From contig JANQKO010000082.1 in the NCBI GenBank assembly GCA_028281075.1, positions 1-6,925 of the forward strand: a stretch of DNA of 6,925 bases, written 5' to 3'. The notes beneath the pieces are model-generated. The model searched no databases, was not told the DNA's origin, and saw only the letters and a list, made by a program, of their open reading frames with translations. The stretch comes from Alphaproteobacteria bacterium (GTDB taxonomy: Bacteria > Pseudomonadota > Alphaproteobacteria > GCA-2731375). A program made the translations under genes and the position numbers. This document shows, in pieces, positions 1-6,155 of this stretch (position 1 is its first letter; each line of letters starts with the position of its first letter).

Positions 1-692
1 GCCATCTCCTGCGGGCCGGTGGCGCAGTTCAGGCCCAGGCTGTCGACGTCCAGGGCATGCGCGACCGTCGCCGCGGCCGCGATATCGGCGCCGACCAGCA
101 GCGTGCCGGTGGTCTCGACCGTGACCTGCACCAGGATCGGCAGGGTCCGGCCGGCCTCGGCGATGGCAAGCTTGGCGCCGTTCACGGCGGCCTTCATCTG
201 CAGCGTGTCCTGCACCGTCTCGATCATGAAGGCGTCGACGCCGCCGGCGATGAGCGCGGCCGACTGCTGCTTCAGCGCGGCTTCCAGGCTGTCATAGTCC
301 ACCTGCCCCAGGCTCGGCAGCTTGGTGCCGGGACCGATGGCGCCCAGGACGTAACGGCGGCGGCCGTCATGGGCAAACTCGGCGATGGCCTCGCGGGCCA
401 GCTCGGCGGCGCGCTTGTTCAGCTCGACGGCGTCCGCCTGCAGGCCGAATTCGCCGAGCGTGATCGACGAGCCGCCGAAGCTGTTGGTCTCGAGGAGGTC
501 GGCGCCGGCCCGGAGATAGCCGAGATGGATGTCGCGGACCAGGTCGGGCCGGCTGAGATTGAGGATCTCGGTGCAGTTCTCGTTGCCGAGAAAGTCCTGG
601 TCGACGTCGAGGTCGGCCGCCTGCACGCGGCTGCCCATGCCGCCGTCGCAGAGCAGCACTCGGTCGCGAAGATGTTGCAGCAATTCACTCAT
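1..692 (-). CDS. metH: Methionine synthase (cobalamin-dependent type), N-terminal homocysteine-binding domain, partial
   Basis: This gene runs off the left edge; about 230 codons are visible, starting at ATG 692-690. The protein (MSELLQHLRDRVLLCDGGMG...) is the TIM-barrel homocysteine S-methyltransferase module. It has DGGMG at residues 16-20, ETNSFG near 70, a GAIGPGTKLPSLG stretch, IETVQDTLQMKAA, and GLNCATGPQEM at the edge. Cys223 in NCATGP matches the first zinc ligand of MetH (Cys247 in E. coli); the later Cys-Cys pair would lie outside the window. The product would methylate homocysteine to methionine in the cytoplasm, using methyl groups from the methyl-THF made by the neighbouring metF product. 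Full-length MetH has about 1200 residues, so I cannot tell whether the folate, cobalamin and activation domains follow or whether this is a short, split-type enzyme. It starts 27 nt after the metF stop, with only a weak ribosome-binding site (GGAAC), which fits co-transcription with metF. Confidence 0.88.
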   Translation of the reverse strand, partial: MSELLQHLRDRVLLCDGGMGSRVQAADLDVDQDFLGNENCTEILNLSRPDLVRDIHLGYLRAGADLLETNSFGGSSITLGEFGLQADAVELNKRAAELAREAIAEFAHDGRRRYVLGAIGPGTKLPSLGQVDYDSLEAALKQQSAALIAGGVDAFMIETVQDTLQMKAAVNGAKLAIAEAGRTLPILVQVTVETTGTLLVGADIAAAATVAHALDVDSLGLNCATGPQEM

Positions 693-719
693 GTCGCGGT
701 CGTTCCGGGCCGGCCGCCG

Positions 720-1667
720 TCAGGCCACCAGGCCGTCGGGCGCGGCCTTGCCAGGCGTCCCGGCCTGCGGCCGCATGCCGAGGATGTGGCAGATCGCCCG
801 GGTCAGGTCGGCGCGGTTCAGCGTATAGAAATGGAACTCGTTCACGCCGGCGCTCTGCAGGCCGCGGCACTGCTCGGCCGCGACCGTCGCCGCGACCAGC
901 TTGCGGGTCTCGGGATCGTCGTCCAGGCCCTCGAACATGTGGGCGAGCCAGGCCGGGACCGAGGCACCGCACATCCGCGAGAAGCGCACCACGGTGGCGA
1001 AGTTCGTCACCGGCAGGATGCCGGGCACGATCGGCGCCCAGATGCCGGCGGCGCGCGCCCGGTCGATGAAGCGCAGGAAGACCTCGGGGTCGAAGAAGTA
1101 TTGCGTGATGGCGCGCGCCGCGCCGTTGTCGAGCTTGCGCTTCAGGTTGTCGAGGTCGGCCTGGCTGCCGCTCGAATCGGGGTGGATTTCCGGATAGGCG
1201 GCGACGCTGATCTCGAAATCGGCGACCCGTTTCAGCCCCTCGATCAGCTCGGCCGCGTTGGCATAGCCGTCGGGATGCGGCCGGTAGCCGCTTTCGCCGT
1301 CGGGCGGGTCGCCGCGCAGGGCGACGATATGCCGGATCCCGGCCGCCCAGTAGTCGCGCGCCACGGCATCGATCTCGTCCCGGCCGGCGCCGACGCAGGT
1401 CAGGTGCGCCACCGGCGTCAGCGCCGTCTCGTTGCGGATGCGCTTGACCGTGGCGTGGGTCCGCTCGCGGGTCGAGCCGCCGGCGCCGTAGGTCACCGAG
1501 ACGAATCGCGGCGCCAGCGGCGCCAGCCGCTGCACGGCGCGCCAGAGCGAGGCCTCGGAATCGGCGTTCTTCGGCGGGAAGAACTCGAACGAGACCTGCA
1601 TGCCGTGGGTCAGGACATCGACCGGCGCTTGCGCCGGCGACACGCCGGCGGGGCGGCGAAAGGTCAT
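720..1667 (-). CDS. metF: 5,10-methylenetetrahydrofolate reductase
   Basis: Complete 315-residue flavoenzyme (E. coli MetF has 296). It reduces 5,10-methylene-THF to 5-methyl-THF, the methyl donor for methionine synthase, in the cytoplasm. Visible family motifs are FEFFPPK with the catalytic glutamate at residue 28, VTYGAGGSTRERT (58-70), HLTCVGAGRDE (88-98), ALRGDPP with the FAD-contacting aspartate at 120, AAYPEIHPDS (156-165), ITQYFFD with Gln189, and VPGILPV. The C-terminus GVNEFHFYTLNR is also typical. The chosen ATG has AGGAG eight bases upstream (1676-1680). That site lies inside the 3' end of the preceding gene, whose TGA (1670-1672) is two bases from this ATG, so translational coupling is likely. 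An internal ATG at residue 23 directly before VSFEFFPPK would also give a functional core but lacks this spacing. A GC-rich open frame runs upstream in the same phase as far as 2672, overlapping the regulator gene, and is not real coding sequence. Confidence 0.97.
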   Translation of the reverse strand: MTFRRPAGVSPAQAPVDVLTHGMQVSFEFFPPKNADSEASLWRAVQRLAPLAPRFVSVTYGAGGSTRERTHATVKRIRNETALTPVAHLTCVGAGRDEIDAVARDYWAAGIRHIVALRGDPPDGESGYRPHPDGYANAAELIEGLKRVADFEISVAAYPEIHPDSSGSQADLDNLKRKLDNGAARAITQYFFDPEVFLRFIDRARAAGIWAPIVPGILPVTNFATVVRFSRMCGASVPAWLAHMFEGLDDDPETRKLVAATVAAEQCRGLQSAGVNEFHFYTLNRADLTRAICHILGMRPQAGTPGKAAPDGLVA

Positions 1668-1669
1668 CT

Positions 1670-2644
1670 TCACGTCTCCTGAATGCTGCGCGCCGCCGCC
1701 GCGCCGCGGCCGGACCGATTCGGACGCCGCGCCCGCCACAGCAGGACATTGAGGTGCGAACCGTCGAGCCGGCGCGCCGGACCGGGCTCGAGCCCCGCCG
1801 CCAGGCACCAGCGCGACACCTCGGCCTCGTCGAACCCGAGCCAGCGGTGCTGATGCTCGTCGCGCAGGAATTCCTGCGCATGGGGCGCGAAATCCGCGAT
1901 CACGAGCTGTCCGCCGGGCCGCAGGACCCGGCCGGCCTCGGCGATGACCTGGCGGGGGTCCTCGGCGAAATGCAGCACGTGATGAATCACCGCCAGGTCG
2001 AAATTCGCGCTGTCGAGCGACAGGTTGTACATGTCGCCCTGCCGGACCTGGCAGTGGCGCAACCCGGCCTTCTCCAGATTGGCGCGGGCCACCCGCAGCA
2101 TCTCGTGGCTGAGGTCGACGCCGAGGCCGCGCCGGACGCGCGGCCCGAACACCTCGAGGATGCGCCCGGTGCCGGTGCCGATATCGAGGAAGTCGTCGAT
2201 CCGCCGGTCGCCGGCCGCGTCCAGCATCGCCTGCTCCAGATCGGCGTCGGCCACGTACATGGCGCGGATCTCGTCCCAGCTCTCGGCATTGGCCCGGAAA
2301 TACTCGGCCGCCGCCCGGGCCCGGGCTTCCTTGATGCGCTGCAGGCGTTCGAGATCCCGGGCCAGCGCCGGATCGTCCTCCGGAATGAGGTCGATCAGCG
2401 TGCGCGCGAGATAGGCGCACGAACTGTCCTCGGCCAGGCGGTAGAAAGCCCAGGTGCCCTCGCGGAAACGGTCCAGCAAGCCGGCCTCGCAGAGCAGCTT
2501 CAGATGCCGCGAGACGCGCGGCTGGCTCTGGCTGAGGATCTGCGTGAGCTCGGTGACGGTGAGCTCCGAATGCGCGCAGAGCGCCAGCAGCCGCAACCGT
2601 GTCGGCTCCGCCGCCGCACGCAAGCCGGTCAACAGACGTTCCAT
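1670..2644 (-). CDS. ArsR/SmtB-family regulator fused to a SAM-dependent methyltransferase
   Basis: This 324-residue, two-domain protein has a winged helix-turn-helix at residues 1-75 (AEPTRLRLLALCAHSELTV, then the recognition helix QSQPRVSRHLKLLCEAGLL and wing REGTWAFYRL). A helical linker with NAESWDEI follows. The Rossmann methyltransferase domain is at about 135-305: motif I LDIGTGTGR at 153-161, acidic GVDLSHEML at about 174-182, GDMYNLSL, FDLAVIHHVLHFAEDP, and the GRVLRPGGQLVIADF segment. I see no obvious ArsR metal-binding CxC pair in the DNA-binding helix, so metal sensing is not indicated. First in the operon before metF and metH, it is most simply a repressor sensing SAM or SAH through the methyltransferase fold. 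ArsR-family methionine regulators called SahR and SamR are known in Proteobacteria; assignment to either is inference. Catalytic methyltransferase activity is not excluded. ATG 2644 has GGAG seven bases upstream. The Arg/Ala-rich C-terminal tail looks unstructured. Confidence 0.92.
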   Translation of the reverse strand: MERLLTGLRAAAEPTRLRLLALCAHSELTVTELTQILSQSQPRVSRHLKLLCEAGLLDRFREGTWAFYRLAEDSSCAYLARTLIDLIPEDDPALARDLERLQRIKEARARAAAEYFRANAESWDEIRAMYVADADLEQAMLDAAGDRRIDDFLDIGTGTGRILEVFGPRVRRGLGVDLSHEMLRVARANLEKAGLRHCQVRQGDMYNLSLDSANFDLAVIHHVLHFAEDPRQVIAEAGRVLRPGGQLVIADFAPHAQEFLRDEHQHRWLGFDEAEVSRWCLAAGLEPGPARRLDGSHLNVLLWRARRPNRSGRGAAAARSIQET

Positions 2645-2700
2645 ACCTCAACTCCGAAGCGCGCCCGGGCACCGAACGGCGACCGGCTCATAGCCTTTCT

Positions 2701-2726
2701 AAAACATAAACATATCTTTATATATT
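2701..2726. promoter_or_regulatory. AT-rich imperfect dyad, candidate operator for the ArsR-methyltransferase regulator
   Basis: ATAAACAT (2706-2713) faces ATCTTTAT (2714-2721). The centre lies between 2713 and 2714, with 7 of 8 positions complementary; outward extension gives 10 of 13 pairs over 26 bases. The segment is almost pure A/T in a GC-rich genome and covers the predicted -10 and start of the divergent methionine operon. That is where a winged-helix repressor would block RNA polymerase. ArsR-family dimers bind such two-fold sites. That this particular protein binds here is inference. Confidence 0.45.
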
Positions 2727-2748
2727 TTTCAAGTTAACAAGCCGTCAA
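2719..2748 (-). promoter_or_regulatory. Likely sigma-70 promoter of the regulator-metF-metH operon
   Basis: Read on the minus strand, TTGACG (2743-2748) and TATATA (2719-2724) are separated by 18 bases and lie 75 bases before the ATG at 2644. This would place transcription start near 2712 with a leader of roughly 70 bases. It is the best hexamer pair in the gap, but the AT-rich island offers other possible -10 boxes one or two bases away, so the exact -10 is uncertain. I saw no riboswitch-like fold in the short leader. Confidence 0.5.
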
Positions 2749-2934
2749 CATCCCGATTGATGACAATCACGGCCGGTCGCGGGCACGCGCGACATTTCCG
2801 CCACATTTTCGCGGAACCTTCACGGGCGCTGGCCCCGACTTCTAGTCAAGGCATTTGCATTGTGATACCAACGGCGTACGAAACTGGGGTTAACGATTGA
2901 CGCCGCAACGGGCCGATTAACGTTTTCTTCCGGC

Positions 2935-2940
2935 GATAAT
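2935..2940 (+). promoter_or_regulatory. Possible -10 box for mlaA-mlaC
   Basis: GATAAT matches the sigma-70 -10 hexamer at five of six positions and would start transcription near 2946, about 46 bases before the mlaA GTG. No good -35 hexamer is found at 16-18 bases upstream. If used, this promoter probably needs an activator or another sigma factor; the CGATTRACG pair lies just upstream. Confidence 0.25.
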
Positions 2941-2991
2941 GAGAATATCGGCACAACCGAAAGCGCGCGTGAAACGGCAGTTGAGGCGATT

Positions 2992-3846
2992 GTGACATCC
3001 AGGCTTTGCGATAATCCGACACGGCGTGCAGTCACCGCCGGGCCGCTGCGCTGGCTTGCCGCCGCCACCCTGATGGCGTCGCTGGCGGCATGTGCCACAC
3101 CGCCGCCGGCCGACGACGCCGAAGCGGTGGCGGCGTTCGAAGAAGCGAACGATCCGATCGAGCCGCTGAACCGCTATTTCTTCGAGTTCAACCTGGGCCT
3201 GGACCGGCTGTTCCTGCGGCCGGCCGCGGAAATCTACCGCGGGGCGCTGCCGACGCCGGTGCGCGACGGCGTGCGGAACTTCCTGGTCAATCTCCGCTCG
3301 CCGGTGATCTTCGCCAACGACGTCCTGCAGGGCGAGACCGAACGCGCCAGCCAGACCTTCGGCCGCTTCGCCACCAACACCTTTGCCGGCGTCGGCGGCA
3401 TCTTCGACGTCGCCGGCGGCGACAATCCGGACCTGAACGGCGGCATCCCCTTCCATGACGAGGATTTCGGGCAGACGCTCGGCGTCTACGAGGTCTCCGA
3501 GGGCCCCTATCTGGTGCTGCCGATTCTCGGCCCGTCGAACCCGCGTGACACGACCGGCCTGGTCGTCGACGCCTTCATGGACCCGCTGGGCTATATGACC
3601 TCGACCGGTGTCAGCATCGCGCGCTTCGGCGTCGAGGGCCTGGACCGCCGCTCGCGCAATATCGAGACCCTGGACGAAATCGAGCGGACCTCGATCGACT
3701 ACTACGCCACGGTGCGCAGCCTCTACCGGCAGTTCCGCCGGTCGCAGATCCTGAACGACAACACCGACGACACGCCTATTCCGGAAATCTCCATCGAATT
3801 CGAGGATGACGACGAGCAGGAGCGGATCTCCGCGAAAACCGAGTAG
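2992..3846 (+). CDS. mlaA: MlaA/VacJ outer-membrane lipoprotein of phospholipid transport
   Basis: This 284-residue protein belongs to the VacJ/MlaA family. The family forms a ring in the inner leaflet of the outer membrane that removes misplaced surface phospholipids and passes them to MlaC. The N-terminus has two arginines, a hydrophobic stretch (WLAAATLMASLAAC) and a lipobox with the lipidated cysteine at residue 34. Position +2 is alanine, not aspartate, which favours outer-membrane sorting. Family motifs follow: NDPIEPLNRYFFEFN (about 53-67), LPTPVRDGVRNFLVNL, VLQGETERASQTFGRF, GVGGIFDVA, the HDEDFGQTLGVY stretch, GPYLVLPILGPSNPRD and the C-terminal YYATVRSLYRQFRRSQI. An acidic tail (EFEDDDEQE) ends the protein. 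The start is a GTG with GAGG five bases upstream; the next in-phase ATG (3073) would destroy the signal peptide. The 3' end overlaps mlaC by 41 bases. Confidence 0.95.
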   Translation: MTSRLCDNPTRRAVTAGPLRWLAAATLMASLAACATPPPADDAEAVAAFEEANDPIEPLNRYFFEFNLGLDRLFLRPAAEIYRGALPTPVRDGVRNFLVNLRSPVIFANDVLQGETERASQTFGRFATNTFAGVGGIFDVAGGDNPDLNGGIPFHDEDFGQTLGVYEVSEGPYLVLPILGPSNPRDTTGLVVDAFMDPLGYMTSTGVSIARFGVEGLDRRSRNIETLDEIERTSIDYYATVRSLYRQFRRSQILNDNTDDTPIPEISIEFEDDDEQERISAKTE

Positions 3847-4486
3847 GTCGGCTTCCGCTCTTACGCGTGTCTGGCGGCATGTGCCGCCGGCTTTCCTCGT
3901 TGTTTGGGTGGTGTGCTTCGGTGTCGCGGCACATGCCAAGTCGCTCGACAACGGCCAGGCGACCGAACTCATCGAACAGCTCGGGACCGAGACCCTCGGC
4001 CTGCTGACCAACAAGGCGCTGGCGCGCGAGGAACAGCAGCGCGAGGTGCGGCGCCTGCTGAAGAAGGGATTCGCGGTCGAGACGATCTCGCGGTTCGTGC
4101 TGGGGCGCTACTGGCGCGTCTCGACCGAAAGCCAGCGGACCGACTACCAGACCCTGTTCGTCGAATACGTCATCGACTATCTCGTCGCCAATCTCGGCCG
4201 CTATAGCGGGCAGACCTTCCAGGTCGTCGGCGAGCGCGGCGACGGACCGCGCGGCGCCATCGTCGAGAGCCGCGTCAATTCGCCGGACGGCGCGCCCGTG
4301 ACCGTGCACTGGCGCGTGCGCGGCACCGGCAACGGCCCGAAGATCGTCGACGTCGTCGTCGAGGGGGTCAGCCTCGCCCTGACCCAGCGCGCCGAGTTCG
4401 CCTCCGTCATCCAGCGCAAAGGCGGCAGCGTCGACAGGCTGATCGAAGAGCTGCGGCTCAAGCTGGACGAGCTGCGCAGCCAGTAG
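3806..4486 (+). CDS. mlaC: MlaC/Ttg2D periplasmic phospholipid-binding protein
   Basis: This 226-residue protein is of the Ttg2D/MlaC family, the soluble periplasmic carrier that shuttles phospholipid between MlaA in the outer membrane and the MlaFEDB transporter in the inner membrane. A long basic N-region is followed by a hydrophobic core (FLVVWVVCFGVAAHA) with predicted cleavage after AHA at residue 44. The mature part shows ISRFVLGRYWR (about 80-90), then FVEYVIDYLVANLGRY, the VDVVVEGVSLALTQRAEF segment and a helical C-terminus ending IEELRLKLDELRSQ. The ATG at 3806 lies inside mlaA, giving a 41-base overlap, and has GAGG directly abutting rather than well spaced. A GTG at 3881 is the alternative start, but it gives a signal peptide without positive charges, so I prefer 3806. 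No mlaF, mlaE, mlaD or mlaB lies in the window. Confidence 0.9.
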   Translation: MTTSRSGSPRKPSRSASALTRVWRHVPPAFLVVWVVCFGVAAHAKSLDNGQATELIEQLGTETLGLLTNKALAREEQQREVRRLLKKGFAVETISRFVLGRYWRVSTESQRTDYQTLFVEYVIDYLVANLGRYSGQTFQVVGERGDGPRGAIVESRVNSPDGAPVTVHWRVRGTGNGPKIVDVVVEGVSLALTQRAEFASVIQRKGGSVDRLIEELRLKLDELRSQ

Positions 4487-4496
4487 GCCCGCCCCG

Positions 4497-6155
4497 TCAG
4501 TCGCGGGTCAGCGGCTTGTAGCGGATGCGATGCGGCTGGTCGGCGGCGTCGCCGAGCCGGCGATGCCGGTCTTCCTCGTAGGCCTGGTAGTTGCCCTCGA
4601 ACCATTCGACATGGCTGTCGCCCTCGAAGGCCAGGATGTGCGTGGCGATGCGGTCCAGGAACCAGCGGTCGTGGCTGATGATCAGCGCGCAGCCGGCGAA
4701 TTCCAGCAGCGCCTCCTCCAGCGCCCGCAGGGTGTCCACGTCGAGGTCGTTGGTCGGCTCGTCGAGCAGGATCACGTTGGCGCCCGATTTCAGCATCTTG
4801 GCGAGATGCACCCGGTTGCGCTCGCCGCCCGAAAGCTGGCCGACCGGCTTCTGCTGATCGGCGCCGCGGAAGCCGAACCAACTGCAATAGGCCCGGCTCT
4901 GGACGGTCCGTTTGCCGAGCTCGATTTCGTCCAGGCCGCCGGACACCTCCTGCCAGACCGACTTGTCGCCGACGAGCGCGTCGCGCGACTGGTCGACATA
5001 GCCGAGCTGCACGGTGTCGCCACGGCGGAAATCGCCGGCGTCGGGCGCCTCCTCGCCGACGAGCATCCGGAACAGCGTGGTCTTGCCGGCGCCGTTCGGT
5101 CCGATGATGCCGACGATGGCGGCCGGCGGGATCTTGAAGCTGAGGCCGTCGATCAGCAGGTCGTCGCCGAAGCCCTTCCGCAGGTGCTCGGCCTCGACGA
5201 CCAGGTCGCCCAGCCGCGGCCCGGCCGGGATCACGATCTGCGCCTTCGGACCGGCCCGGTCCTGCCCCTTGGCCAGCAGCTCCTCGTATGCGGAGATGCG
5301 CGCCTTGCTCTTGGCCTGCCGGGCGCGCGGGGATTGCCGGATCCATTCCAGCTCGCTGGCGAGCGCGCGCTGGCGCGCCTCCTCCTGCCGTTCCTCCTGC
5401 GCGAGACGCTTCCGCTTCTGCTCCAGCCAGCCGGAATAGTTGCCCTCGTAGGGAATGCCGCGGCCACGGTCGAGCTCGAGGATCCAGCCGGCGACATTGT
5501 CGAGGAAATAACGGTCGTGGGTCACGCAGACCACGGTGCCCGCATAGGCCTCCAGGTGCCGCTCCAGCCAGGCGACCGACTCGGCGTCGAGGTGGTTGGT
5601 CGGCTCGTCCAGCAGCAGCCGGCAGAGCGCCACCCGGCGGCGCTCGCCGCCGGACAGCACCGAGACACCGGCATCGCCCGGCGGACAGCGCAGCGCGTCC
5701 ATGGCGATCTCGACCTTGCGGTCCAGATCCCAGGCCTCGGCGGCGTCGATCCGTTCCTGAAGCTCGCCCTGCTCGGTAATCAGCGCGTTCATCTCGTCGT
5801 CGGTCAGTTCCTCGGCGAACCGGGCGCTGACGGCCTCGAACCTGTCCAGCAGCGCCTTCGTTTCGGCGACGCCGTCCATCACGTTGCCCAGCACGTCCTT
5901 GTCCGCATCGAGGTGCGGTTCCTGCTCCAGCAGGCCGACGCGGATGCCGTCAGCCGCCCAGGCCTCGCCGCCGATATCGGTATCCCGGCCGGCCATGATC
6001 CGCAGCAAGGTGGACTTGCCGGCGCCGTTCGGCCCCAGGACGCCGATCTTGGCGCCGGGCAGAAAGGCCAGCGTGATGTCCTTCAGCACCTCGCGGCCGC
6101 CGCTCAGGACCTTGGACATGTGCCGCATGACGTAGATGTACTGGTAGGACGCCAT
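4497..6155 (-). CDS. ettA: EttA-type ABC-F translational throttle, with an 8-residue gap before Walker B of the first ATPase domain
   Basis: This 552-residue ABC-F protein (E. coli EttA has 555) binds the ribosomal E site and tunes early elongation according to ATP/ADP. Domain 1 has Walker A GPNGAGKS (41-48), an arm insertion (about 95-140), signature SGGER (168-172) and Walker B LLLDEPTNHLD with glutamate 184. Next come H-loop VTHDRYFLDNVAGW and the charged inter-domain linker (about 245-300). Domain 2 has Walker A GPNGAGKT (Lys358), SGGERNR, LLDEPTNDLD (Glu466) and ISHDRWFLDRIATH. The ATG at 6155 has GGAG six bases upstream and gives the family N-terminus; an in-frame start at 6212 would add 19 unrelated residues. 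In domain 1, SGGER is followed by VALCRLLLDEP, whereas E. coli has about eight more residues (LEKPDMLL) and domain 2 here also keeps the full spacing. It may therefore be impaired or mis-sequenced at 5610-5618. Confidence 0.95.
   Translation of the reverse strand: MASYQYIYVMRHMSKVLSGGREVLKDITLAFLPGAKIGVLGPNGAGKSTLLRIMAGRDTDIGGEAWAADGIRVGLLEQEPHLDADKDVLGNVMDGVAETKALLDRFEAVSARFAEELTDDEMNALITEQGELQERIDAAEAWDLDRKVEIAMDALRCPPGDAGVSVLSGGERRRVALCRLLLDEPTNHLDAESVAWLERHLEAYAGTVVCVTHDRYFLDNVAGWILELDRGRGIPYEGNYSGWLEQKRKRLAQEERQEEARQRALASELEWIRQSPRARQAKSKARISAYEELLAKGQDRAGPKAQIVIPAGPRLGDLVVEAEHLRKGFGDDLLIDGLSFKIPPAAIVGIIGPNGAGKTTLFRMLVGEEAPDAGDFRRGDTVQLGYVDQSRDALVGDKSVWQEVSGGLDEIELGKRTVQSRAYCSWFGFRGADQQKPVGQLSGGERNRVHLAKMLKSGANVILLDEPTNDLDVDTLRALEEALLEFAGCALIISHDRWFLDRIATHILAFEGDSHVEWFEGNYQAYEEDRHRRLGDAADQPHRIRYKPLTRD
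5610..5618 (-). other. Site of an apparent 24-bp in-frame deletion in ettA
   Basis: Three CTG codons (Leu180-182) here join the signature helix (SGGERRRVALCR) straight to DEPTNHLD. EttA relatives normally have a leucine run on both sides of a short acidic-proline turn (E. coli CRLLLEKPDMLLLDEP). Loss of one leucine-codon repeat with the turn between them removes exactly eight codons and keeps the frame. Confidence 0.7.

Larger units (their letters stand above)
2645..2991. other. Divergent intergenic region between the methionine operon and mlaAC
   Basis: This 347-bp gap holds no convincing gene. From left to right it contains a GC-rich leader for the methionine operon, the A/T island with promoter and dyad (about 2700-2748), an inverted repeat GATTG-N4-CAATC (2755-2768), two copies of an ACATTT-C/T-CGC element 11 bp apart (2792-2812), and two CGATTRACG elements 20 bp apart (2894-2902 and 2914-2922). 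A GATAAT box (2935-2940) precedes mlaA. A 92-codon minus-strand frame crossing 2820-3098 overlaps the mlaA start and has no recognisable protein features. Confidence 0.7.

Noticed and set aside
57..1682. A 541-codon open frame on the plus strand opposite metH and metF
   Set aside because: It is antisense to two clearly recognisable enzymes. Its Arg/Gly/Ala/Val/Asp-rich, low-information protein is what GC-rich genes give on the opposite strand, and it has no family motif.
720..2672. A single 650-codon minus-strand frame that could suggest an N-terminal extension or fusion of MetF
   Set aside because: The first 335 residues are Arg/Ala/Pro/Gly-rich and overlap the well-conserved ArsR-methyltransferase gene in another frame. 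MetF has its own ATG at 1667 with a good AGGAG.
1754..2737. A 327-codon plus-strand frame opposite the regulator gene
   Set aside because: It is a GC-driven shadow of the ArsR-methyltransferase gene and has no recognisable domain.
2796..2816. Inverted repeat TTCCGC-N9-GCGGAA as a terminator
   Set aside because: The stem is only six base pairs, there is no T-run on either strand, and it lies between divergent genes where a terminator is not expected.
2917..4014. A 365-codon minus-strand frame opposite mlaA and mlaC
   Set aside because: It is antisense to conserved mla genes and its composition is typical of a shadow frame.
4471..4480. Perfect palindrome GCTGCGCAGC at the end of mlaC as a terminator or regulatory site
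   Set aside because: It encodes conserved-style C-terminal residues, has no loop or T-run, and ten-base palindromes are common in GC-rich DNA.
4201..5346. A 381-codon minus-strand frame overlapping ettA and mlaC
   Set aside because: It is an Arg/Gly/Ala-rich out-of-frame reading of ettA that runs on as antisense into mlaC.
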